Source: Paraburkholderia guartelaensis (GTDB lineage Bacteria > Pseudomonadota > Gammaproteobacteria > Burkholderiales > Burkholderiaceae). Taken from it: a stretch of 64,000 nucleotides of DNA. Of the stretch, positions 16,956 through 24,523 are shown one piece after another. The notes under the pieces were generated by a model. It was given only the letters and a program-made list of their open reading frames with translations, was not told where the DNA came from and searched no databases. Position 1 is the first letter of the stretch. Each line of letters opens with the position of its first letter. The DNA lies in contig NZ_SMOD01000003.1 in assembly GCF_004353905.1 (NCBI RefSeq), positions 310,001 to 374,000 of the forward strand. The letters run 5' to 3'. Made by a program: the position numbers and the translations under genes.

Positions 16956-17849
16956 ATGCGAATCGATCCCTATAGCCTCGAGCTGTTCATTTCGGTCGTG
17001 GAGGAAGGCTCCATTGCCCGCGCGGCCAGCCGCAATCACATCGCGCCTTCGGCACTAAGCCGCCGCATGGCGGATCTGGAAGCGGCGATGGGGCTGCCTT
17101 TGCTCGTTCGCTCGTCGTCGGGCGTCGAGTTGACCGAGGCAGGCCGGCACGCGTTTTCACGCGCGGTGGCGGTACATGACCAGCTGCAGTCGCTGGCGCG
17201 CGAAGTTCAGTCGCTCAGCGGCGAGGTCGCGGGTGTCGTGCGCCTGTTCGCCAACGCTTCCGCGATCGTTGGTTTTCTGCCGGAGCGGCTCAAGGTCTTT
17301 CAGGCGCGCTATCCCCTCGTGCAGATCGCCCTCACCGAACAGATCAGCGACGAGGTCGTGCGGGCCTGTATGGAAGATCGCGCGGACGTGGGGATATCCG
17401 CGAGCGGCAGGATCCCTGGCGGCCTGGATTCGTGGCACTTCGCCAACGACCCGCTCATGGTCGTGCTTCCGCCCGAGCACGAACTGGCCGCCATGTCAGC
17501 ACTCACGTTCAACGACGTGCTGCGTTTTCCGCTCGTGGCGCTGCAGGCGGGCGGCTCGCTCGACCAGATCCTCAAGGAGCGCGCCGCCGCTGCGCGCGTG
17601 CCGCTCAAGATTCCGGTGACGGTCAACAGCTTCGACGCCCAATGCCGCATGGTCGAGGCGCGGCTCGGCATCGGCATCGTGCCGACCAGTGCGGCGTCGG
17701 CCTTCGCGGGCTCGCAGGGGTTCGTGCGCCGGCCGCTCGACGAGCCCTGGGCGACGAGCCGCAGTCTGCAATTGCACGCGTTGCGCAAGTCGCCGCGCCT
17801 GAGGGCCGTGCAAGCCCTGATCGATACGCTCGTCCAGCGCGAGGGTTAA
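16956..17849 (+). CDS. LysR-family transcriptional regulator
   Basis: A 297-residue LTTR: N-terminal winged helix (LELFISVVEEGSIARAASRNHIAPSALSRRMADLE) and a periplasmic-binding-like effector domain. I start at ATG 16956 (MRIDPYSLELF), where the family begins; a longer upstream frame adds 27 atypical residues. Unusually for a LysR gene it is co-directional with, not divergent from, the aconitase/MFS genes 94 bases downstream, which it most likely controls in response to the transported acid or an intermediate. Confidence 0.93.
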   Translation: MRIDPYSLELFISVVEEGSIARAASRNHIAPSALSRRMADLEAAMGLPLLVRSSSGVELTEAGRHAFSRAVAVHDQLQSLAREVQSLSGEVAGVVRLFANASAIVGFLPERLKVFQARYPLVQIALTEQISDEVVRACMEDRADVGISASGRIPGGLDSWHFANDPLMVVLPPEHELAAMSALTFNDVLRFPLVALQAGGSLDQILKERAAAARVPLKIPVTVNSFDAQCRMVEARLGIGIVPTSAASAFAGSQGFVRRPLDEPWATSRSLQLHALRKSPRLRAVQALIDTLVQREG

Positions 17850-17943
17850 CGAGGACATCGCGAACGGCGATGCCCCCGTTGCCAATCGAGCACTTCATCG
17901 CGCCGCCCGCCGCCGTCTAGATTTCCCCTCAAGGAGAAATTGG

Positions 17944-19902
17944 ATGGCAACACTGGAATTGACTGGCCGCGTACTGTTTCTTTGCAATGACCCGGAACAG
18001 GTCGAGCGGCAATTGAACGGCGCCGATCTGCAAGGCGTCACGCCGGACGCATTGAGAGACGATGTGTCGACCGACGAGATCACGCCGATGAGCGTGCTCA
18101 CGCGCTTCGACGATCGCCTCGGCCGAGTGCCCTACCTTGGATTTCAGGCCGGCGGGCGCAATCCAGTTGGTATGGATTCCGTACGAAATGGCGAATTCAG
18201 CGTGACCGTGGCCGGCAATCGCTACGGTAAGGGATCGTCGCGCGAGCACAGCCCGCTGGCCGAATTCCGTGCGGGGATCCGGCTCGTCGTCGCCCGCAGT
18301 TTCGAGCGCATCTATCGGCAGAACGCCGACAACATCGGCCTGTTCACGTCGACGGACTTCGGGCTGATCGAGCGCATCCGGCGCGGCGAACCGATCGACA
18401 TCGAAGAGCTGGTTGCCTCCCGCGATAGCCTTGCAGCTTCGATTCTGCGCAGCGGCGGGTTGTTGAAATACGGCGCGCAATACATGCGGCAGATTGCGCA
18501 AGCCACGCATCGTGCGCAGAACGCACCGCGTACGTTCGCCCAGAAAATCCTCGAGCGCCATATATTGCGCACGGAGCACACGGGCGAATCGATCACGCCG
18601 GGCGCGGGCGCTTTCGTACGCGCGGACTGGCGTTTCATCCACGAGTACTACACGGGCATGGCAACGCACATGCTGCATGCGACGTTCGGCAAGCCGCTTT
18701 CCCTTCACGATCCCGAGACGATACTCACGTTCGAAGACCATCTTTCGTATGCGCAGAAGAGCGCGCTGCATGTGCGCAATGGGCTGTTGCCCGATGTGCG
18801 CGAACTCTCGGCTGCGCACCGGCAATTCGCTCACGACTATGGCTTGCGCAATCACGGCTATTTGAGCGAGCTTGACGGCGGCATTCGTGAAGGCTCCGAA
18901 GGCATTTCGCACGCGATGATGGCCGAGCGCTATGCCCTGCCGGGGCAGGTCGTCGTCGGTACCGATTCGCATACGCCGCATAGCGGGGCGCTCGGGTGCC
19001 TCGCGTTCGGCGTGGGGACGACCGATATGGCGAATGCATTCGTGACGGGCGCGGTGCGCATGACGGTGCCGCAGTCGCTGCGCGTGAATTTGCACGGTCC
19101 CGTTCCCACAGGCGTGACGGCGAAAGACCTCGTGCTGCACCTGCTCGCGCAGCCCGGCATTCGCGCCGGCGCGGGCGTTGGAAAAGTGTTCGAGTTCGCC
19201 GGCTCCGCGATTGCCCAATTGAGCACCGACGAGCGTACGACGCTCACGAACATGACGGCGGAACTGGGTGGCTTCACGGGCATCGTCGCGCCCGATGAAG
19301 AAACCGTGCGCTTTTTGCGGGAGCGGCGCGGCATCGAATTCGCACTCGAACCGTGGATGCGCAGCGACCCGGGCGCTGCCTATGCCGAAGTCATCGACAT
19401 CGACTGCGCGCGCCTCTCGCCCATGCTCGCCGCGCCTGGCGACCCCGGCAACGGCGTCGCACTGCATGACCTCGAAGCGCGGCCGCGCATCGACATCGCC
19501 TATGGCGGTTCGTGCACGGCGGGCAAGCGCGAAGACTTCGACCACTACCACGAAGTGCTGGCGTGGGCGGCGGCGCGCGGCATGCGCGTGCCCGCTGACG
19601 TGAAGCTCTACCTGCAATTCGGCACGTCCGACGTGCACGACTATTGTGTGCAGCGCGGTTATATCGAGGCCTTCGAGCAGGTGGGCGCCATTCTCCTGCA
19701 GCCCTCGTGCGGTGCATGCGCCAATTGCGGGCCGGGGGCCTCCGTCGACGCGGAGCAGGTCACGATCAGCGCGATCAACCGCAATTTTCCGGGGCGCTCG
19801 GGACCTGGCCGCGTTTGGCTCGCGAGCCCGCCGACGGTCGTGGCGAGCGCGCTCGCGGGGGAGATCGCTTCGTTTGACGAATTGAAAGCGCGATATCCGT
19901 GA
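17944..19902 (+). CDS. Permuted aconitase-family hydro-lyase (small domain first)
   Basis: A 652-residue Fe-S hydro-lyase in which the swivel (LeuD-like) domain comes first (about 1-190, with GRNPVGMDS and NRYGKGSSREHSP) and the catalytic (LeuC-like) domain second (VVGTDSHTPHSG, GVGTTDMANA). Fe-S ligands are Cys524 (GGSC), Cys589 and Cys592 (SCGAC); an extra Cys595 follows. Ordinary aconitases have the swivel domain last. With a LysR gene before and an MFS symporter after it, it probably isomerises or hydrates an imported di- or tricarboxylate. The exact substrate (aconitate, methylmalate or another) is not decidable here. Confidence 0.88.
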   Translation: MATLELTGRVLFLCNDPEQVERQLNGADLQGVTPDALRDDVSTDEITPMSVLTRFDDRLGRVPYLGFQAGGRNPVGMDSVRNGEFSVTVAGNRYGKGSSREHSPLAEFRAGIRLVVARSFERIYRQNADNIGLFTSTDFGLIERIRRGEPIDIEELVASRDSLAASILRSGGLLKYGAQYMRQIAQATHRAQNAPRTFAQKILERHILRTEHTGESITPGAGAFVRADWRFIHEYYTGMATHMLHATFGKPLSLHDPETILTFEDHLSYAQKSALHVRNGLLPDVRELSAAHRQFAHDYGLRNHGYLSELDGGIREGSEGISHAMMAERYALPGQVVVGTDSHTPHSGALGCLAFGVGTTDMANAFVTGAVRMTVPQSLRVNLHGPVPTGVTAKDLVLHLLAQPGIRAGAGVGKVFEFAGSAIAQLSTDERTTLTNMTAELGGFTGIVAPDEETVRFLRERRGIEFALEPWMRSDPGAAYAEVIDIDCARLSPMLAAPGDPGNGVALHDLEARPRIDIAYGGSCTAGKREDFDHYHEVLAWAAARGMRVPADVKLYLQFGTSDVHDYCVQRGYIEAFEQVGAILLQPSCGACANCGPGASVDAEQVTISAINRNFPGRSGPGRVWLASPPTVVASALAGEIASFDELKARYP

Positions 19903-19950
19903 GCCACGCGCCGCGAATCACTGATGCCAACTACTACATTGGAGACAAAC

Positions 19951-21405
19951 ATGGCCATTCTGGAGGGCGCGGCGAATCTGCGCGCCGCTGACCATGGAAC
20001 ACCCGCTGAAGCAAGCGCGCTTGCCGACGGCAGCGCGCAGTATGGCGCGATATCGGCCCGTCTCGACAGGCTTCCGGCGACGCGCGCGGTATGGAAGCTC
20101 ATCTTGCTGCTCAGCCTCGGATTCTTCTTCGAACTGTACGATTTGCTCTTCACCGGTTATGTCGCACCGGGTCTCGTCAAAGGCGGCATTCTCACTTCGA
20201 CCACGCCAGGCCTCTTCGGCACTTCGGGCGTGGCGAGCTTCATCGCCGCGCTGTTTTGCGGCCTCTTTATCGGCACGGCCGCATGCGGCTTCCTCGCAGA
20301 CCGCTTCGGGCGGCGAGCCATCTTCACGTGGTCGCTGCTGTGGTACGTCGCGGCGAACACGGTCATGGCCTTCCAGGATACGGCGAGCGGCCTGAACCTT
20401 TGGCGTTTCATCTCGGGTGTGGGCATAGGCGTCGAATTGGTGACCATCGGCACGTACCTCTCCGAGCTTGCGCCCAAACACCTGCGCGGCAGAGCGTTCG
20501 CCGTGTGCCAGGCGATCGGCTTTTCGGCCGTGCCCGTCGTCGCGTTTCTTTCGTGGCTTCTCGTGCCGCGTGCGCTGCTTGGCCTCGATGGCTGGCGCTG
20601 GGTCGTGCTGCTGGGCGGCGTTAGCGCGCTCTTTGTCTGGTACTTCCGGCGCAATCTGCCCGAGAGTCCGCGTTGGCTCGCGGGTAAAGGCCGCACTGAA
20701 GAAGCCGCAGCGGTGCTGGCGGACCTCGAAGAAACGGTGGCGCGGCAATATGGAGCGCCACTGCCCGCGGTAGGCCCTGCCGACCCGGTGCCGCGAAAAG
20801 CTGGATTCGCGGACATGTGGAAGCCGCCATACGGCAAACGCACCGTCATGCTCATCGTCTTCCATATCTTCCAGACGGTGGGCTTCTACGGTTTCGCGAA
20901 CTGGGTGCCCACACTGCTCGTTAAGCAGGGCATTACGGTCACGTCGAGCCTCATGTACACCACGGTGATCGGTCTCGCTGCGCCGCTTGGGCCGCTGCTC
21001 GGCTACTGGATTGCCGACCGCTTCGAGCGCAAGCATGTGATCGTCGGCATGGCGGCGATCAATATCGTGAGCGGATTGTTGTTCAGCCAGGCGTCGGCGG
21101 CGGTGGCGATCGTGACGCTCGGCGTGCTGCTGACGCTCGCCGGCAATATCATTTCGTTCACCTATCACACGTATCAACAGGAGCTGTATCCCACGGCCAT
21201 CCGCGCGCGTGCCGTGGGCTTCGTCTATTCGTGGAGCCGGCTCTCGGCGGTGTTCAGTTCCTTCGTCATCGCCTTTACGCTCAAGGCGTTCGGCGTGACA
21301 GGCGTGTTCGTCTTCATCGCGGGGGCGATGGCACTCGTGATGGTGTCCATCGGCTTGATGGGGCCCCGCACGCTCGGCAAGTCGCTGGAGAGCATTTCCC
21401 ATTGA
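19951..21405 (+). CDS. MFS metabolite:H+ symporter
   Basis: A 484-residue, 12-TM major facilitator of the sugar/aromatic-acid/dicarboxylate symporter group: LGFFFELYDLLFTGYVAPGL in TM1, the loop 2-3 motif GFLADRFGRR, the repeat GYWIADRFERK after TM8, and a GTYLSELAPKHLRGRAF signature. The start at 19951 has TTGGAG nine bases upstream; an earlier ATG at 19924 lacks a site. It follows the aconitase by 48 bases, so uptake and first conversion of one acid are probably encoded together. Confidence 0.92.
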   Translation: MAILEGAANLRAADHGTPAEASALADGSAQYGAISARLDRLPATRAVWKLILLLSLGFFFELYDLLFTGYVAPGLVKGGILTSTTPGLFGTSGVASFIAALFCGLFIGTAACGFLADRFGRRAIFTWSLLWYVAANTVMAFQDTASGLNLWRFISGVGIGVELVTIGTYLSELAPKHLRGRAFAVCQAIGFSAVPVVAFLSWLLVPRALLGLDGWRWVVLLGGVSALFVWYFRRNLPESPRWLAGKGRTEEAAAVLADLEETVARQYGAPLPAVGPADPVPRKAGFADMWKPPYGKRTVMLIVFHIFQTVGFYGFANWVPTLLVKQGITVTSSLMYTTVIGLAAPLGPLLGYWIADRFERKHVIVGMAAINIVSGLLFSQASAAVAIVTLGVLLTLAGNIISFTYHTYQQELYPTAIRARAVGFVYSWSRLSAVFSSFVIAFTLKAFGVTGVFVFIAGAMALVMVSIGLMGPRTLGKSLESISH

Positions 21406-21531
21406 GCGGGCCTCGCGCTCCACTCAGGCATGTTTACGCAATTTTTTCGTAAGAGCGCCACCTTTTTCTGAAATTGTTCGTTCGACCGGCGTAGCCTTTC
21501 AAAAAGTTTGATAAGTAAAGCGCTAACGCAT

Positions 21532-22161
21532 ATGAACAACAATCTCGGTGAGCGGCGAGGCGCTCGTTCGCATGGTCTCCGCGCTCTTGCTCTGGCGGCG
21601 ATTCTGGCGGGTGGCTCGTTCCATGGAATGAGCTATGGCGCCGACGCATCGGTCGTTGTGCCGACCGAGCCCGCCTACGACGCTGTCCCGCAGGGCATAC
21701 CGACAGCCGAAGACATCGCGACCATGTTGAACGTGCGGTTTCATATCGGCTTGCACGACGCACTGAAGATCGGCGAAGCGGTGCTGCAAGCCGCACAACG
21801 AGACGCGATCTCGCCGATTCTGCTGCTCGCAGTCATCGCCGTCGAGTCGAACTTCAACCGCTTCGCCGTGAGCGTCGCCGGCGCCAGGGGGCTCATGCAG
21901 ATCCTGCCGTCGCAGCACAGGGACATCGTTCTTCATGCTTCCGATCTGACCGACGCGGGCACCAATGTCCGCATCGGGTCGTCGATCCTGCACGACTACC
22001 TCGAAGCATCCGACGGGGACGTTCATGACGCGCTTCTGCGCTATAGTGGGGGTGCTAAAGACTACCCGCGGCGCGTGGCCGACCGCGTAAGTGTGATCAA
22101 GACGGCATTCCCCATTCAGCCGCGTATTCCAGCATCCGAAACGGCGGCGCAATTCCAGTAA
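21532..22161 (+). CDS. Lytic transglycosylase (SLT domain)
   Basis: A 209-residue exported protein. After a basic N-terminus and hydrophobic signal (ALALAAILAGGSFHGMSYGA), an SLT domain is clear: catalytic Glu105 in AVIAVESNFNRFAVS, then GARGLMQILP and GSSILHDYL. It cleaves the MurNAc-GlcNAc bond of peptidoglycan and belongs to the small IagB/PilT-like group that opens holes for secretion or pili. No secretion genes are near. The ribosome site before ATG 21532 is poor; a TTG at 21508 is possible. Confidence 0.88.
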   Translation: MNNNLGERRGARSHGLRALALAAILAGGSFHGMSYGADASVVVPTEPAYDAVPQGIPTAEDIATMLNVRFHIGLHDALKIGEAVLQAAQRDAISPILLLAVIAVESNFNRFAVSVAGARGLMQILPSQHRDIVLHASDLTDAGTNVRIGSSILHDYLEASDGDVHDALLRYSGGAKDYPRRVADRVSVIKTAFPIQPRIPASETAAQFQ

Positions 22162-22189
22162 CGCCGCCTGCGTGGGAGGTACAACAATC

Positions 22190-22456
22190 ATGAGTCAGCC
22201 AACTGCTCACCTCACTGAACCCATCCTGTCCGCGGACTCGTCCGTATGGTTTTCGGCTTACCGGTTTGGTTGGGGATATTGCGCCTATTCACTCCCTTGC
22301 GAAGTGGTTTGCGAAAAGCTGGGCGCGACGGACGAGTCCCCGAAACAACTCATGCTGGCGTTTGCGCTCAATAAATCCAGGCTTGCTCGGGTAATCGAGC
22401 ATCGATATCCGTTGCTGGTCAACGAGCGGATCACGCTTGCAGCCACCGATCTCTGA
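22190..22456 (+). CDS. Small DUF1488-like protein
   Basis: An 88-residue soluble protein with GGGAGG upstream of ATG 22190. The pattern of a short beta-rich N-terminus (SVWFSAYRFGWGYCAYSLP) and a helix with FALNKSRLARVIEHRY, ending LAATDL, resembles DUF1488 proteins, which are common in Burkholderiaceae and have no known role. It lies 28 bases after the transglycosylase in the same direction and ends at a good terminator. The family match is from memory and tentative. Confidence 0.65.
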   Translation: MSQPTAHLTEPILSADSSVWFSAYRFGWGYCAYSLPCEVVCEKLGATDESPKQLMLAFALNKSRLARVIEHRYPLLVNERITLAATDL

Positions 22457-22502
22457 GTGCGTTCTGGCTGGCTCGCAAATATGAACCCGACTGATCAGCA
22501 CG

Positions 22503-22542
22503 AGTCCCCCGAGACCCTACGTCAACGGGGGCTTTGCTTTTT
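22503..22542 (+). terminator. Rho-independent terminator
   Basis: AGTCCCCCG and CGGGGGCT pair around a 14-base loop and run into TTTGCTTTTT. It ends the transglycosylase/DUF1488 transcript just before the convergent gene at 22557. Confidence 0.8.
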
Positions 22543-22556
22543 CCAGGTGCTTTGCT

Positions 22557-22928
22557 TTAACGGCGTTGCATCTTGATGACACGTGAAACCTGCGCGGACG
22601 TCAATCCACAGTTTTGCACAAACGGTGCGCAGGAAAGCGGGGTGACGAAGGACTCGCCCGGAGCAAACAGGCCCGCAAACCGGTAGGAATCGGTCTCCGT
22701 CTTGATGAATACCGGGATGGCATCGCGTTGTCCCGACAGCGTTCGCCCCGCCGCATTCGCAGAAGCACTGCTGTTGCAGATGATGACTTCCGGCGCTTGC
22801 GGATTGAGGTCCGTCCGCAAACAGGCGGCGACGACCTTCCCGTTCTTCATGGGAAGAAATGCCTGCTTGTTACCACCACAGACCTGGTGGATGAATTCGC
22901 GCGTGTAGTTCTTGTTAATCTCAAACAT
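22557..22928 (-). CDS. Small protein with an SRA/PUA-like YTR motif, function unknown
   Basis: A 123-residue soluble protein starting MFEINKNYTREFIHQV behind a strong GGAG site. The FEI-x-YTR-xxI start, the internal GKVVAACLRTDLNPQAPEVIICN and the IPVFIKTETDSYRFAGLF stretch resemble small PUA/SRA-like domains found fused to or beside restriction and helicase proteins, but here it stands alone. It ends in a basic tail (VSRVIKMQRR). I am not certain of the family; nucleic-acid or modified-base binding would be a guess. Confidence 0.55.
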   Translation of the reverse strand: MFEINKNYTREFIHQVCGGNKQAFLPMKNGKVVAACLRTDLNPQAPEVIICNSSASANAAGRTLSGQRDAIPVFIKTETDSYRFAGLFAPGESFVTPLSCAPFVQNCGLTSAQVSRVIKMQRR

Positions 22929-23383
22929 GGTAATGCTCCTGAATCGACTGCTGTTGATATCCACTCGGCGAATGGCCGAGCAGAAATAGGGCGCTTGCGT
23001 ATTGCAGTCCAAATCGGCCGGCGACGAGCGACGACAATCAGGAATGCAAATAGCGAATCACGGGCGCGCGAACACGCCGATCGGGTGCAGGCCGACGGCC
23101 GAGCAACCGCAATCGCGGTGTTCAGATGACAATGAGGGTCACGCGGAAATGCTGCCGGGACGCGCACCGTTCGCCTGCTGGCAAGACGGTGGCTCGAGGA
23201 GAAAGCTCAGACGTCTTGTCTGTCAGGTAAGGAACGACTAGGGGGACGAGGACATCGGATGTTCATGGAACATCTCCGTATTGGATTACCGGAATATTCT
23301 AATGCGCTATCTTTTTGCGGCAAGTAAAAAGAGCGTAAAGCCATCCACAGGATAGCGAATTCAGTGCCGCTCTATATCCGTTA
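22929..23383. other. Intergenic region with a short palindrome
   Basis: I see no credible gene in these 455 bases. The part next to 22928 must hold the leftward promoter. GATGTTC-ATG-GAACATC at 23258-23274 is a perfect 7-bp inverted repeat with a 3-base centre. The stretch around 23,280-23,350 is AT-rich. Confidence 0.45.
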
Positions 23384-23995
23384 TCAGTCGCGCTGCAAGC
23401 GCCGGCTAGCGTGCGACGTAGGTGCATACCGCCAGCCGCTTAAGGTAGGACGACTGAGCACGGCGCTGTCATCGGCACAACCGGGGAAGTGGACCGTATC
23501 GACAAGCCTGAACCCTAACGTATGGTAGAAGTCGAGAAGGCTACCCGCGGCAACCGGCGTATCGAGAGCCAGTTGTGCATAGCCCAGGTCCGCTGCCCAA
23601 CGATTGGCAAACGATAGGAGTGCCCGGCCAATGCCCAGATGTTGCCAACGCGGATCGACGCCGTACCGGTGAATCGTTGCAACGTCCTGGCGCCGGTAGT
23701 GACGGCACGGTGAGGAGAGGTTCGTCCCCTCGATGGTCAGCGTTCCCACAAGCTGACCCTTGCACGCGGCGATAAAGCACGCCTCTGCTTTTGCGCTTCG
23801 CCGCCGGCCGGATTCGCGACTGACGTAGTAACTGCTAATGGCTTCTTTTCGGTCGAGACTGGAGGCCGCGCTGCGAAGCAGCTTCGCGATCAATTCCGAT
23901 GAATCGAGATGGATGTCAAACCGCCGGATCTGGAGCCGTACCATTTCAGACGGATCCAGGGTGAGCCATTCGTCGTGTTCTTCTGTTGCGATCAT
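23384..23995 (-). CDS. GNAT-family N-acetyltransferase
   Basis: A 203-residue protein with a GNAT core: the acetyl-CoA pyrophosphate loop is in YGVDPRWQHLGIGRALLSFA (R/Q-xx-G-I-G-R pattern), followed by GYAQLALDTPV and the C-terminal NFY-like LLDFYHTLGFRLVD. About 60 residues of charged N-terminus precede it. The substrate is unknown; there is no functional neighbour. The start at 23995 is the first ATG; upstream alternatives are only TTG. Confidence 0.85.
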   Translation of the reverse strand: MIATEEHDEWLTLDPSEMVRLQIRRFDIHLDSSELIAKLLRSAASSLDRKEAISSYYVSRESGRRRSAKAEACFIAACKGQLVGTLTIEGTNLSSPCRHYRRQDVATIHRYGVDPRWQHLGIGRALLSFANRWAADLGYAQLALDTPVAAGSLLDFYHTLGFRLVDTVHFPGCADDSAVLSRPTLSGWRYAPTSHASRRLQRD

Positions 23996-24200
23996 GGATG
24001 ACCTGGCTTCCTTGATGAGCGTGGAGTAAGAGAACCGGCGCCTCAATGCAGCAGCGTAGAACGAAGCCCGTAAACATGGTGCAAAAATATGATGCTTCGT
24101 GACGTTGCCGCGTCACGCTCAGCATCGCCGTATATCCCGCCTATGCACGAAACCCCACCGGATTTACGCAATTTTTATCTGCCGGGTTCTATACCTTAAG

Positions 24201-24247
24201 CACCCTGCTGGCAGGGTGTATTCGCTGAACTGCGCTGCTAAGCGCAG
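24201..24247 (+). promoter_or_regulatory. Two tandem 7-bp/4-nt hairpins in the kdp leader
   Basis: CACCCTG-CTGG-CAGGGTG (24201-24218) and CTGCGCT-GCTA-AGCGCAG (24230-24247) are perfect hairpins of identical size, 11 bases apart, and end 43 bases before the first kdp-linked ORF. Neither has a T-run, so simple termination is unlikely. They could stabilise or attenuate the leader RNA or be operator sites. Confidence 0.55.
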
Positions 24248-24290
24248 GGGGCGCGCCTTGCCGCAAGTTTCATCGACGGGGAGTCACATC

Positions 24291-24386
24291 ATGAACCTGG
24301 TCGTCTGGTTGCCGGTGCTCTTTGCGCTCGGGCTCGGCAGTCTCGTGCTGTGCGTGCTGTTCATCGACGCCTGCGAGCGCATTTGA
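24291..24386 (+). CDS. Small single-span membrane protein ahead of kdpF
   Basis: A 31-residue ORF: MNLVVWLPVLFALGLGSL, VLCVLFIDACERI. One hydrophobic helix is followed by the tail DACERI. The ribosome site GGGGAG is nine bases upstream and the stop lies 10 bases before kdpF, so it appears to be the first cistron of the operon. It is distinct from KdpF, which follows. I believe similar short ORFs precede kdp genes in other proteobacteria, but no role is established; a stabilising or signalling micropeptide is conceivable. Confidence 0.65.
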   Translation: MNLVVWLPVLFALGLGSLVLCVLFIDACERI

Positions 24387-24396
24387 GGAGGCCGCC

Positions 24397-24477
24397 ATGG
24401 CTTGGCTTGCCGCCGCGATATCGGCCGCGACGTTCGTGTACCTGTTCGTCGCGCTGATACGCCCCGAGTGGTTCTAG
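24397..24477 (+). CDS. kdpF: KdpF, small subunit of the K+-transporting ATPase
   Basis: A 26-residue single-helix peptide ending in RPEWF, the typical KdpF C-terminus. It stabilises the KdpABC complex in the inner membrane. A GAGGAGG site lies just upstream and kdpA follows after 46 bases. Confidence 0.9.
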   Translation: MAWLAAAISAATFVYLFVALIRPEWF

Positions 24478-24523
24478 CATTCAACTTGAATCTCACGCCC
24501 TTGCGGCATGAAGAGGGGGGACC

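Noticed and set aside
24047..24290. Riboswitch in the kdp leader
   Set aside because: Two simple hairpins without a recognisable aptamer or terminator; cyclic-di-AMP (ydaO) riboswitches are not expected in this lineage.
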